DNA of 15,005 nt from Symbiobacteriaceae bacterium (GCA_027356675.1 DAHVXO010000255.1:1-15005); one strand, 5' to 3'; positions 7,524-14,362 are shown, counted from the stretch's first letter. The notes: a model not told the origin generated them from the sequence alone. Translations and numbers: made by a program.

Positions 7524-7554
7524 GCCGGCCGCCCCCGATGCGGGTGCGGCCGGC
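7524..7554. terminator. Bidirectional GC-rich hairpin terminator
   Basis: Perfect 9-bp arms GCCGGCCGC (7524-7532) and GCGGCCGGC (7546-7554) with a 13-nt loop, between the convergent dlt remnant and the DinB gene. Only a short TTTA follows on the plus side. Confidence 0.65.
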
Positions 7555-7557
7555 CGT

Positions 7558-8025
7558 TTACTTCCCCAGGCGCTGTCGAATGCTCTCAATCTGCCCGATA
7601 TGGCGTTCGAGGTGGCCGGTGTAGACTTCCATGATCCGGAGCAGGGTTTGCTCACCGGCTGCCTCGTGGGTGCTGCTCAGAGACCAGGCCTCTTCCGGCT
7701 GGGCCGCCAGGATCGCGCCCATCTCTGCCCGCACAGCCTCCAGGACCCGCAAGGACGGCTCCACCTGCCGGCCCTGGTAGCCAAGGCCTATGGCCCACAG
7801 ATCCTGGCTGACCCCCGGGTAGCGGGCGCCTGGCTCCGCCAGGATGCGCTTCATCCGGAAGGAGGCCACCAGGTCCATATCGGCGACATGGATCGCAATC
7901 TCTTTCGCGGACCACTTGGCTGGGTCATACTTGAATTGGAGATCGGACTCCGAGAGACCGGCCAGACTTGCACGCAACTTGGCCGGACCCGCCAGGTAGC
8001 GTTCGATCAACTCCTGATGCTCCAT
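7558..8025 (-). CDS. DinB-family (DinB_2-like) protein
   Basis: 155 aa from the ATG at 8023-8025. AGGAGG lies 7 nt upstream, which rules out the longer in-frame extension to 8157. The fold expected is the four-helix DinB/YfiT bundle, whose members bind a divalent metal through three histidines and include thiol-dependent transferases. Matching residues are H46 in KEIAIHVADMD and H138 and H142 in TGHLERHIGQIE, in the usual helix-2 and helix-4 positions. The segment PAKWSAKEIAIHVADMD is the typical family signature. No signal peptide or membrane segment. Substrate and thiol cofactor cannot be predicted; many relatives are stress-induced. It is divergent from the NnrS-like gene, with 130 nt between the two starts. 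Confidence 0.85.
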   Translation of the reverse strand: MEHQELIERYLAGPAKLRASLAGLSESDLQFKYDPAKWSAKEIAIHVADMDLVASFRMKRILAEPGARYPGVSQDLWAIGLGYQGRQVEPSLRVLEAVRAEMGAILAAQPEEAWSLSSTHEAAGEQTLLRIMEVYTGHLERHIGQIESIRQRLGK

Positions 8026-8090
8026 CTGCTTACCTCCTCTGGATATTGCTTTTCCACCAATTCGCTTGCGTCGAGCAGCGGTCCTGCCGT

Positions 8091-8106
8091 TGTGACCTTG
8101 GTCACT
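8091..8106. promoter_or_regulatory. CRP/FNR-family binding site
   Basis: TGTGA-N6-TCACT (consensus TGTGA-N6-TCACA), with inner perfect dyad GTGACC-TT-GGTCAC centred at 8098.5. Nine of ten consensus positions match. The centre lies 41.5 bp before the start point predicted from the -10 at 8128-8133, which is the class II activator position. Confidence 0.65.
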
Positions 8107-8127
8107 TTGCTTGGGACGCCGCCGCGT

Positions 8128-8133
8128 GATAAT
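8128..8133 (+). promoter_or_regulatory. -10 element of the NnrS-like gene promoter
   Basis: GATAAT matches TATAAT at five of six positions and predicts a start point near 8140, 16 nt before the ATG. No good -35 hexamer is present at the right distance, as expected for an activator-dependent promoter. Confidence 0.55.
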
Positions 8134-8155
8134 AAGAGGGAACGGAGGTGCCTGC

Positions 8156-9238
8156 ATGATTCGGCAACGCTCGATCTACCGCTTTCTCTTGCTGGCGCTC
8201 GGAATCTTCGCCCTGCTCTGTGCGATGTGGGCCGGGCTCATTCGCATCGGATGGAAATTGCCCCCGCTGGCTGGCGGTCTGCCTGGCGGACACGGGCCGT
8301 TGATGATCGCCGGCTTTCTGGGCACGCTGATCAGCCTGGAGCGGGCCGTCGCCCTGAATCGGCCATGGATGTATGGCGCGCCGCTCCTGACCGGCGTAGG
8401 CGGGCTGGCGGTGATGCTGGGTCTGCCGGACTGGATCGGCGCCTCGTTGATTTCGTTGGGTGGTGCGGGGCTGCTCGCGATCTTCCTGATCATCGTCCGG
8501 CAACAGACGGAGTGGTTCAACATCGTGATGTTCGTGGCCGCGCTACTCGGCTTGGCCGGCAGCGTGCTCTGGCTCGCTGGCAAGGGCATCTCCGAAATCG
8601 TACTCTGGTGGGCAGGGTACCTGATCCTCACGGTTGCGGGCGAGCGGCTGGAGATGAGTCGCCTGCTGCTGCCCTCGGCGAACGTGCGGCGGTTCTTTAT
8701 GGGGGCGGCCGGGGTATTCCTGGTCGGTGCGCTGGTCTCGCTTTGGAGCCTGGACATCGGGTGGCGTATCGCCGGGATTGGCATGGTGGGAATGGGTCTG
8801 TGGGGGCTCCAGTACGATATTGCGCGCCGAACGGTCCGTCAGCCGGGGCTGCCGCGGTTCGTGGCGATCGCTCTTCTGTCCGGTTATGTATGGATGGTGA
8901 TGGGAGGCGGACTCGCCTTCGTGGTCGGTCTCATGAAGCTCTACTACTACGACGCGATCCTGCATTCGATTTTCCTTGGGTTTGTCGTTTCGATGATCTT
9001 CGGCCATGCGCCGATCATCTTTCCGGCGATCCTGGGGATCGCGGTCCCGTATCGGGTCGTGTTCTACGGCCACCTGGTCCTGCTTCACCTTTCGCTGGCG
9101 TTGCGGGTGGCAGGGGACCTCACGAAATGGACGAACGGTCGGCTCTGGGGCGGGATGCTCAACGTGATCGCCATTCTGGTCTTCCTGGGGAATACGTTGC
9201 TCGCTGCACGGGCGGGCCGAAGAGCGGTTACGCGTTAG
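8156..9238 (+). CDS. NnrS-like multi-pass membrane protein
   Basis: 360 aa from the ATG at 8156, with GGAGG at 8144-8148 seven nt upstream. The sequence is almost wholly hydrophobic, with about eleven or twelve membrane helices and basic cytoplasmic loops. Conserved-looking histidines sit in membrane segments: H46 in GGHGPLMIAGFLGTLIS, H270 and H284 in ILHSIFLGFVVSMIFGHAP, and H306 and H311 in YGHLVLLHLSLALR. This spacing resembles NnrS, a haem- and copper-containing membrane protein of the nitric-oxide stress/denitrification regulon (early HxxxMxxGF and later HxxxxGxxxxM...GH motifs), but the similarity I can see is distant. The CRP/FNR-type site in front agrees with control by oxygen limitation, nitric oxide or a related signal. 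No denitrification enzymes are in the window. Assignment to the wider NnrS-like group is moderate. Confidence 0.65.
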   Translation: MIRQRSIYRFLLLALGIFALLCAMWAGLIRIGWKLPPLAGGLPGGHGPLMIAGFLGTLISLERAVALNRPWMYGAPLLTGVGGLAVMLGLPDWIGASLISLGGAGLLAIFLIIVRQQTEWFNIVMFVAALLGLAGSVLWLAGKGISEIVLWWAGYLILTVAGERLEMSRLLLPSANVRRFFMGAAGVFLVGALVSLWSLDIGWRIAGIGMVGMGLWGLQYDIARRTVRQPGLPRFVAIALLSGYVWMVMGGGLAFVVGLMKLYYYDAILHSIFLGFVVSMIFGHAPIIFPAILGIAVPYRVVFYGHLVLLHLSLALRVAGDLTKWTNGRLWGGMLNVIAILVFLGNTLLAARAGRRAVTR

Positions 9239-9288
9239 AGTATGCGAAAAACGAAGAGCGGCTGCGCCTCCCGTCGATTGTGTGCGCG

Positions 9289-9322
9289 CACCCGGCCGGA
9301 GGCAAATGCCTCCGGCCGGGTG
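9289..9322. terminator. Long perfect hairpin between convergent genes
   Basis: 16-bp perfect arms (9289-9304 and 9307-9322) around a 2-nt centre, core CCGGCCGGAGGC. It sits between the NnrS-like gene and the convergent hypothetical gene at 9332. It has no U tract on either side, so it may act by hairpin stability. Confidence 0.6.
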
Positions 9323-9331
9323 GCAGGAAAC

Positions 9332-9889
9332 CTAGACCTGACGCTGACCGATCTGGGAGAGGAGGGTAGCCAGGGTATCACTGCCGGTGCCGCTGCCCAA
9401 CAGGCTCTGCAGCCCCGGCTGGTTCAGGAGGTTGCTCAGGAGGCTGCTCAGGCCGGCCCCACCGGACAGGCCGAAGAGGCTGCCGAGACCAGCTGTGCCG
9501 CCTGGTAAGCCGAGGCGACCGGTCAGCAGAAGCAACAGCAGCAGCAGGAGCAGCAGGCGGGTGTCAAAGGGCGGCGGCGTGCCGGTCGGGGAGGGGGCGC
9601 CCGGGTTGACGACCCGGACATCCAGGGCGGTCTGGCCACCGACCCTCACGAAGATGCCGCAGAGGGTCGCAAACTGGCCATCCACCGCGGAGAGCGGAAT
9701 CCCGCCAAGCGGGGTCGGCTGGGTCTGCATCAGCGGTATGGTCTGCCCGGAGATGATGGACAGCTGCCCGATGATGGCCCCGGGAGGCGGCGGGGAGATG
9801 AAACGGAACAAGGTGACGAACCCGGAGATGCACTGGAGCGCGGTCGTGCCCATGGTCGTAGTCGTCGGCGTGACCGAGGTTACCTGCAA
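9332..9889 (-). CDS. Hypothetical protein with poly-leucine segment
   Basis: 185 aa; not recognised. The proposed start is TTG at 9887-9889, preceded by an AGGGG at good distance on the minus strand. The first ATG (residue 13) lacks one. Residues about 14-96 look like a small beta-rich domain (GQLSIISGQTIPL, FATLCGIFVRVGGQ) with two cysteines, C20 and C77. A Pro/Thr/Gly linker (about 97-109) leads to eleven consecutive leucines (112-122). The C-terminus is a Gly/Leu/Ser-rich low-complexity tail with repeated SLL/NLL units (about 123-180). There is no N-terminal signal peptide. The leucine run could insert in a membrane or drive assembly. Layouts of small domain plus hydrophobic or Gly-rich tail occur in spore-coat and surface proteins, but that is only an analogy. 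It lies downstream of tpx on the same strand, behind a hairpin. Confidence 0.6.
   Translation of the reverse strand: MQVTSVTPTTTTMGTTALQCISGFVTLFRFISPPPPGAIIGQLSIISGQTIPLMQTQPTPLGGIPLSAVDGQFATLCGIFVRVGGQTALDVRVVNPGAPSPTGTPPPFDTRLLLLLLLLLLLTGRLGLPGGTAGLGSLFGLSGGAGLSSLLSNLLNQPGLQSLLGSGTGSDTLATLLSQIGQRQV
9524..9556. repeat. CAG/CTG-rich triplet tract
   Basis: 33 nt made largely of CAG triplets on the plus strand (CTG/CTC/TTG/CTT leucine codons on the minus strand), encoding the eleven-leucine run. Slippage here would change run length without shifting frame. Confidence 0.75.
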
Positions 9890-9966
9890 TGTGACACACC
9901 CCTGGTGTTATGTTGCTTCCATGCTATGCAGGGTGGCCTTACATTGCGCGACGGTGCAACATGGGC

Positions 9967-9994
9967 GCACCCCGGGCGCTGCCGCCCGGGGTGC
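9967..9994 (-). terminator. Hairpin downstream of tpx
   Basis: Perfect 12-bp arms GCACCCCGGGCG (9967-9978) and CGCCCGGGGTGC (9983-9994) with a CTGC loop, 20 nt past the tpx stop. No U tract follows on the minus strand, so termination may be partial and allow readthrough into the 9332 gene. Confidence 0.6.
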
Positions 9995-10014
9995 TAGATG
10001 TCCGTATGGTAAAC

Positions 10015-10533
10015 TTACCGTGCGTTCCGGGCGGCCTCAAGCGCCGCATCATAGTTGGGCTCCTGACCGGCGGCGGGGACGTACTCGGCGTGGACTACCT
10101 TGTCCTGTGAGTCTACCACGAACACGGCCCGGGAGCACAGCCGCCAATCCTTGATGTAGGTGCCAAAGGCCTGGCTGAACTGGGCGTCGCGATAATCCGA
10201 AAGGGTTACAACCCGGTCGATGCCGGCGGCGCCGCACCAGCGCTTCTGGGCAAACGGGAGGTCCATGGAGAGCGTGAGGACCACGACCCCCTCGCCCAAC
10301 TCCGCGGCGCCAGCGTTGAACCGGCGGGTCTGCGTGTCGCACACCCCGGTGTCCAGGGACGGGACGGAGCTGAAAATCCGGACCTTGCCGCTATAGCTAG
10401 CGGAATCGACGGTTGAAAGGTCGTTGCCAACGGCCGTGAAGTGCGGAACCTTATCGCCAACGGCCAGCTTGGGGCCCACCAGGGTCTGGGCCGCACCCTT
10501 GAATCCGAAGGACTCGGGCCTTTCGACGGACAT
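10015..10533 (-). CDS. tpx: Thiol peroxidase (Tpx, atypical 2-Cys peroxiredoxin)
   Basis: 172 aa, the usual Tpx length. Start ATG at 10531-10533 with GAGGAG about 8 nt upstream; an earlier in-frame ATG (10570-10572) would add an unconserved 13 residues. Tpx reduces hydrogen and alkyl peroxides in the cytoplasm using thioredoxin. The peroxidatic cysteine is C65 in PSLDTGVCDTQTRRF, with T62 of the TxxC active site. The resolving cysteine is C100 in DLPFAQKRWCGAAGI, and the supporting arginine is in the segment RAVFVVD. The N-terminal SFGFKGAAQTLVGP and C-terminal YVPAAGQEPNYDAALEAA are typical. An additional cysteine, C133, lies beside that arginine. The gene diverges from the dehydratase gene across 237 nt. 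Confidence 0.96.
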   Translation of the reverse strand: MSVERPESFGFKGAAQTLVGPKLAVGDKVPHFTAVGNDLSTVDSASYSGKVRIFSSVPSLDTGVCDTQTRRFNAGAAELGEGVVVLTLSMDLPFAQKRWCGAAGIDRVVTLSDYRDAQFSQAFGTYIKDWRLCSRAVFVVDSQDKVVHAEYVPAAGQEPNYDAALEAARNAR

Positions 10534-10597
10534 CCTGATCTCTCCTCGCATGATGAAAAATCTCGTCATCAAAGTTGAGACGCTTGTGCGGTGGACA

Positions 10598-10613
10598 GGG
10601 GAACGGCTTCCCC
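10598..10613. promoter_or_regulatory. Inverted repeat in the tpx upstream region
   Basis: GGGGAA-CGGC-TTCCCC, a perfect 6-bp dyad 65 nt upstream of the tpx ATG. It could be an operator or a small stem; no known regulator consensus was recognised. Confidence 0.3.
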
Positions 10614-10770
10614 CACATTAGGCTCTCGCCCGTTTGTACCACACCGTGCGATGTCGCGGGAGGCGCATCTGGGGGTTACCGGTCGTCTAATGGCTTGTCA
10701 CAGAAGGCATTGAGGCAGGCGATGGCAAAGTTGTCTCCAGGTCACCCAGGCACCCGAAGGAGGTCTTCCC

Positions 10771-11733
10771 GTGGTCACCATTACCGACATTCTGGCTGCC
10801 CGCCAGCGCATTCGCGGTCTGGTAGATCCGACCCCGCTGGAGTATAGCCGGCCGCTCAGCGAGCTGACCGGCGTCCACGTCTATCTCAAATTGGAGATGA
10901 TGCGGGAGACTCGCGCCTTCAAGGTCAGGGGGGCGGTCAACTTTCTTGAGGCTTTGCCTGCGGCGGAGCGGTCCAGAGGCGTGGTGGCGGCCTCGGGGGG
11001 AAGCCACGCCCAAGGTGTGGCCTACGCGGCCGGGCGGTTGGGCGTGCCTGCAACCATCGTCATGACGGAGCGGAGTCCGGTCAATTTGCGGGCGATCTGC
11101 CGGAGCTACGGCGCTGAGGTGATCGTCCGGGGCCAGGTCTACGACGATGCCGCCCTGGTCGCGGCCGACATCAGCCGGGAGACGGGGCGCCGCCTGATCC
11201 ACTCCTACGATGATCCCTATATCATCGCCGGTCAGGGCACGGTGGGGCTGGAGATTGCCGAGGCCCTGCCCGACCTCGATGCCGCCATTGTGCCGGTAGG
11301 CGGGGGCGGGCTGCTGGGCGGCGTCGGGTGCGCCCTGCATGCCCTTTGCCCAACGGCCAAGGTGATCGGGGTGGAGCCGGAGCAGGCAGCCGCCATGGCC
11401 GCTTCGCTGAAGGCCGGGTCGCTGGTGCACCTGGCGGACCCGCGCAGCCTGGCGGACAAGCTTGTCGTCAAGTCCGTGGGGCTGCTGAACCTGCAGATGG
11501 CCCAGCTGTATGTCGACCGGGTCGTGACCGTTTCAGAGGCGGCCATCGGCGAGGCGATCTACACCTTTTTGAACCAGGTGAACCTCCTGGTGGAGGGGGC
11601 TGGGGCGTCTGCGCTCGCTGCGCTAAGCAACCTGGCGGCGGAGTGGCAAGGCCGCAAGGTGGCGCTGGTGCTCACGGGGGGCAATATCGAAGCGCAGGTG
11701 CTAGCCCGGGTGATTGAGCAATACCGAAAGTGA
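10771..11733 (+). CDS. PLP fold-type II serine/threonine dehydratase-like enzyme
   Basis: 320 aa from GTG 10771, with AAGGAGG (10757-10763) 7 nt upstream. The family eliminates the hydroxyl of L-threonine or L-serine to give 2-oxobutyrate or pyruvate plus ammonia; related members racemise serine or degrade hydroxyaspartate. The Schiff-base lysine is K51 in RAFKVRGA. The phosphate-binding loop is PVGGGGLLGG (about 175-184). The end signature is LTGGNIE. The helix after the first strand reads ASGGSHAQGVA, where most family members have GNH, so the usual cofactor-facing asparagine is replaced by serine. There is no C-terminal ACT domain, so it is the short type not feedback-controlled by isoleucine. 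The next gene follows after 16 nt, indicating an operon. The exact substrate is uncertain. Confidence 0.85.
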   Translation: MVTITDILAARQRIRGLVDPTPLEYSRPLSELTGVHVYLKLEMMRETRAFKVRGAVNFLEALPAAERSRGVVAASGGSHAQGVAYAAGRLGVPATIVMTERSPVNLRAICRSYGAEVIVRGQVYDDAALVAADISRETGRRLIHSYDDPYIIAGQGTVGLEIAEALPDLDAAIVPVGGGGLLGGVGCALHALCPTAKVIGVEPEQAAAMAASLKAGSLVHLADPRSLADKLVVKSVGLLNLQMAQLYVDRVVTVSEAAIGEAIYTFLNQVNLLVEGAGASALAALSNLAAEWQGRKVALVLTGGNIEAQVLARVIEQYRK

Positions 11734-11749
11734 AGGGAGGGGTCAGATC

Positions 11750-12376
11750 ATGCTCAAGAGCGCTGTGATCCCTGTGATTGCGCACGGCGGCATCACCGTG
11801 CCGAATCAACTGTTGTATCACGAACCCGGTAGCGGCAAGCTACTAGTGCTGCTACCCGGGCTGAGGTATAGCTGTGACCGTTCCGTTCTCCATCTGATCC
11901 GGGCCATGGCTTTGCAGCACGGATTCGATGTCCTTAGCCTGCAGTATGGGTTTCAGATCGGTGGCCAGAGGCCGACGGATGAAGAATTGCTGGCGGAGAT
12001 CACCGCTGCTTTCACGGCGGTGATGGGCCGAGGATATGGCGAGGTCTGTTTTGTCGGAAAATCTATGGGCAGTCCACTAGCGATGGCTCTGACCCGAGCG
12101 GCGCAGGTTCCGCACGTATCAGCGATTCTCCTGACGCCCTTGCCGGAAGTGCTGGGTCCGGTGGACGGCATCAGAGCACTGGCTATCATCGGTACGGCAG
12201 ACCCGGTCTACGCGATGCCAGAGTGTCGTGACTCGCGCCAGCGCGCCGACATGGAATGGCTCGTGCTCGAAGACCTTGACCATGGGCTTGAAGTCAACGG
12301 TGATTGGCGGCGGTCCATAGCGGCCCTTCCCCAAATTATCGCTGCCTGCGAGCGGTTCCTAACGCCTTCCGCATAA
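11750..12376 (+). CDS. Alpha/beta hydrolase
   Basis: 208 aa from ATG 11750, with GGGAGG about 9 nt upstream; the frame is open upstream to 11714, overlapping the previous gene, but no site supports that. The core follows the alpha/beta hydrolase order: LLVLLPGLRYS (oxyanion-hole strand), nucleophile elbow GKSMGS (S105), GTADPVY (acid D151) and LDHGLE (H178). The complete triad suggests an active esterase, thioesterase or amidase. It resembles short KANL3/Tex30-type hydrolases (dienelactone-hydrolase-like size) without an obvious lid. No signal peptide, so cytoplasmic. It is translated just behind the dehydratase gene and probably belongs to the same transcript. The link in function is not evident. 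Confidence 0.85.
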   Translation: MLKSAVIPVIAHGGITVPNQLLYHEPGSGKLLVLLPGLRYSCDRSVLHLIRAMALQHGFDVLSLQYGFQIGGQRPTDEELLAEITAAFTAVMGRGYGEVCFVGKSMGSPLAMALTRAAQVPHVSAILLTPLPEVLGPVDGIRALAIIGTADPVYAMPECRDSRQRADMEWLVLEDLDHGLEVNGDWRRSIAALPQIIAACERFLTPSA

Positions 12377-12380
12377 AGCA

Positions 12381-12412
12381 GGAGCGGAGTGCCCGATCAG
12401 GCAATCCGCTCC
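12381..12412. terminator. Bidirectional hairpin terminator
   Basis: Perfect 8-bp arms GGAGCGGA (12381-12388) and TCCGCTCC (12405-12412) with an inner TGCC/GGCA stem, then CATTTCT. It lies between the convergent hydrolase and YceI genes. Confidence 0.75.
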
Positions 12413-12440
12413 CATTTCTAAGCTGGTATACGTTCGCTGC

Positions 12441-12983
12441 TTAAGCGGCCACAGTCTGCTGGACGGCCTCGAGGTGAATCTCAATGGTGACGCTGTCGCC
12501 AACGAGGAACCCGCCGGCCTCCAGGGCAGCATTCCAGTTGAGGCCGAAGTCCTTGCGGTTGATCTTGGCGCCAGCGGAGAGCCCAATCCGGGTGTTGCCC
12601 CAGGGGTCCTTGCCCGAGCCGTCGTAGGTGACGTCGAAGGCGACTTCCTTGGTGACGCCATGGATGGTCAGATCAGCATAGGCCTTGTACTCCCCATCGC
12701 CCTTGGCCTCGAAGCGCTTGCTCTTGAAGGTTAGCTTCGGGTAGTTCTCCGCATCGAAGAAGTCGGCCGACTTCAGGTGGCCGTCCCGCTGCGCATCCCG
12801 GGTCGTAATGCTGGCCACGTCCACGCTGGCCGTGACGACTGCTGAGGTCAGATCGGTGGGATCGCCCTCCAGCACGCCTTCCACGGTGGCGAACTGTCCC
12901 TTGACCGTCGTAAACATCATATGCTTTACCGAGAACTCTACCGTCGTATGCGAGGCATCCACAACCCACTTGCTGCTTCCCAT
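12441..12983 (-). CDS. YceI-family protein
   Basis: 180 aa; ATG at 12981-12983 preceded by GGGGAG. YceI proteins form a lipocalin-like beta barrel that binds long polyisoprenoid or fatty amide ligands; many are induced by stress or base. Family signatures are W6-VVDASHTTVEFSVKHMM near the N-terminus, the VEG-LEGD turn, SADFFDAENYPKLTFKS (about 72-88), ADLTIHGVTKEVAFDV (about 103-118) and the late GLNWNAALEAGGFLVGD. There is no signal peptide, so this is a cytoplasmic version, common in Gram-positive bacteria, unlike the periplasmic E. coli form. Length is normal. It diverges from the ECF sigma gene, with 195 nt between the starts. Confidence 0.93.
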   Translation of the reverse strand: MGSSKWVVDASHTTVEFSVKHMMFTTVKGQFATVEGVLEGDPTDLTSAVVTASVDVASITTRDAQRDGHLKSADFFDAENYPKLTFKSKRFEAKGDGEYKAYADLTIHGVTKEVAFDVTYDGSGKDPWGNTRIGLSAGAKINRKDFGLNWNAALEAGGFLVGDSVTIEIHLEAVQQTVAA

Positions 12984-13094
12984 GTATACTCGCTCCCCTT
13001 CACCTGATTTTGTTACGGGCCCGGTGCGTTTGCCCCGGTGTCTTGCCCGTTCACTTCTTTAATCGTCGGGGAGGGGGTTGTGGATACGGGCCGT

Positions 13095-13110
13095 GTTCAC
13101 TTTCTTGAAC
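13095..13110. promoter_or_regulatory. Inverted repeat upstream of the sigma factor promoter
   Basis: GTTCA (13095-13099) and TGAAC (13106-13110) with a 6-nt spacer, ending 4 bp before the -35. Candidate binding site for the XRE-cupin regulator or another dimeric regulator; inferred from position. Confidence 0.35.
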
Positions 13111-13114
13111 AAGA

Positions 13115-13143
13115 TTGCGTGATACTAAACACCAGCGTATAAT
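13115..13143 (+). promoter_or_regulatory. Sigma-A-type promoter of the sigma factor operon
   Basis: TTGCGT (13115-13120) and a perfect TATAAT (13138-13143) with 17-bp spacing. Predicted start near 13150, about 29 nt before the ATG. The vegetative-type hexamers suggest the gene is not purely autoregulated. Confidence 0.65.
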
Positions 13144-13178
13144 GGGCGCGTCAAGACTGAGCGAAGGGGTGTCGTTGG

Positions 13179-13772
13179 ATGGGTGACGAGGCGCTGGTAG
13201 CCGCCTATGTCCAAGGGGATCACGAGGCATTCAACACCCTGGCGGAGCGGCATCAAGAACGGATCTACCGGTTGGCCTACCGGATGCTGGGGGACCGGGA
13301 GGATGCCTATGACGCCGTCCAGGAGGTCCTGCTGCGCCTCTTGAAGTCCCTGCCGCGCTACCGCCCGACTGCGAAGTTTAGCACCTGGCTTTACCGCCTG
13401 GCGGCGAACACCTGCATCGACGTGCGTCGGCGCCGCAGCAGCGGGGCCGTGCTGGAGCCATTAGATGAGGAGCGGCCCGCGCCGGAGGCCGACCCGGAAG
13501 CACTGTGTGAAGCAGGGTTTCGCGAACTTGTGCTGAATCTGGCTCTGCATGCGTTACCGGAGGCCCAGCGGCTCGTGCTGGTCCTGCGGGACTGGGAGGA
13601 GCTGTCGAACCAGCAGGTCGCCGAGATCCTGGGCATTGATGTGGGTACCCTGAAGTCGCGGCTCCATCGGGCGCGGGCGGCGCTACGGCGGGTGCTTGAA
13701 TCGGGCGTGTCCGTGCCTGGCTACGAGCAACTCGGACGGGTGCACTTGACGGCTGCGGGCACGGTTGAATGA
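13179..13772 (+). CDS. ECF-type RNA polymerase sigma factor
   Basis: 197 aa from ATG 13179, with AAGGGG about 9 nt upstream. Region sigma-2 (residues about 20-85) shows RIYRLAYRMLGDREDAYDAV, the core-binding helix, and KFSTWLYRLAANTCIDVRRR for -10 recognition. A variable acidic linker (about 86-115) follows. Region sigma-4 (about 122-172) reads LHALPEAQRLVLVLRDWEEL, then helix-turn-helix NQQVAEILGIDVGTLKSRLH for the -35. A short extension of about 25 residues ends the protein. There is no sigma-3, as expected for group IV. No anti-sigma (zinc-finger or membrane) gene follows; instead an XRE-cupin gene begins 17 nt after its stop. Target promoters and inducing signal cannot be read from the window. 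Confidence 0.92.
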   Translation: MGDEALVAAYVQGDHEAFNTLAERHQERIYRLAYRMLGDREDAYDAVQEVLLRLLKSLPRYRPTAKFSTWLYRLAANTCIDVRRRRSSGAVLEPLDEERPAPEADPEALCEAGFRELVLNLALHALPEAQRLVLVLRDWEELSNQQVAEILGIDVGTLKSRLHRARAALRRVLESGVSVPGYEQLGRVHLTAAGTVE

Positions 13773-13789
13773 ACGAAGGGGGTGGTCGT

Positions 13790-14362
13790 TTGACCGTCGG
13801 TGATCGGATCAAGGCCATCCGCACGGGCCGCGGCATGACGGTGGGCAGCCTGGCGGAGCGGACAGGCCTCTCCAAGGGGCTGATCAGTCAGGTCGAGAAC
13901 GATAAGACCTCGCCGTCGCTGACCACGCTGGAGCGGCTGGCTGAGGGGCTGGAAGTACCCGCTGCGTATCTGCTGCTCAAGTCAGAGGAGCGGATCCAGG
14001 TGGTGCGATCCGGGGAGCGACCGCAGATCAACTTCGGCTGTGACCGGGTGAAGGTGGAGGTGCTCTCCGGCCGGGCGGCCCGTCACCTCAAGGCGATGCT
14101 GGTGGAGTTGCCCGTGGGCATCAGCACCGGCAACGAGGGGCACGCACACGGGGGCGAGGAGTTCTCGCTGGTCCTGGAGGGCCGGGTGCGTGTGACCCAG
14201 GGCGATGAGAGCGTGGTGGTGGAGCCCGGCGATTCCTTCCACCTGAAAGGCTGCATTCCACACAGTGTGGCGAACGTGGGTGAGGGAACTGCCAAGATCA
14301 TTACCGTAGCCACGGCCTCCATGCTGGAGGTCATCGGCGAGGATACAGAGACGGAAAGCTGA
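13790..14362 (+). CDS. XRE-family transcriptional regulator with C-terminal cupin
   Basis: 190 aa from TTG 13790, placed directly behind AAGGGGGTG, so the protein begins TVGDRIKAIR as family members do. An in-frame ATG at 13769 overlaps the sigma stop codon and has no clear site, but would allow translational coupling. Residues about 2-60 form the HTH (MTVGSLAERTGLSKGLISQV, then NDKTSPSLTTLERLAEGL). Residues about 95-180 are a cupin barrel with the metal or ligand set H118, H120, E124 and H158 (GHAHGGEEFSLVLEG ... CIPHS). Such XRE-cupin repressors, including the SutR/PuuR type, usually sense a small carboxylate, amine or metal-bound ligand. Context suggests it controls the sigma operon or tunes its output. 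Ligand unknown. Confidence 0.88.
   Translation: MTVGDRIKAIRTGRGMTVGSLAERTGLSKGLISQVENDKTSPSLTTLERLAEGLEVPAAYLLLKSEERIQVVRSGERPQINFGCDRVKVEVLSGRAARHLKAMLVELPVGISTGNEGHAHGGEEFSLVLEGRVRVTQGDESVVVEPGDSFHLKGCIPHSVANVGEGTAKIITVATASMLEVIGEDTETES

Noticed and set aside
7510..9369. 619-aa plus-strand frame
   Set aside because: Runs antisense to DinB and then out of frame through the NnrS-like gene; a high-GC artefact.
10534..10770. Possible riboswitch or T-box leader before the dehydratase gene
   Set aside because: No T-box motif, specifier stem or terminator/antiterminator pair could be seen; only a short dyad at 10598-10613.
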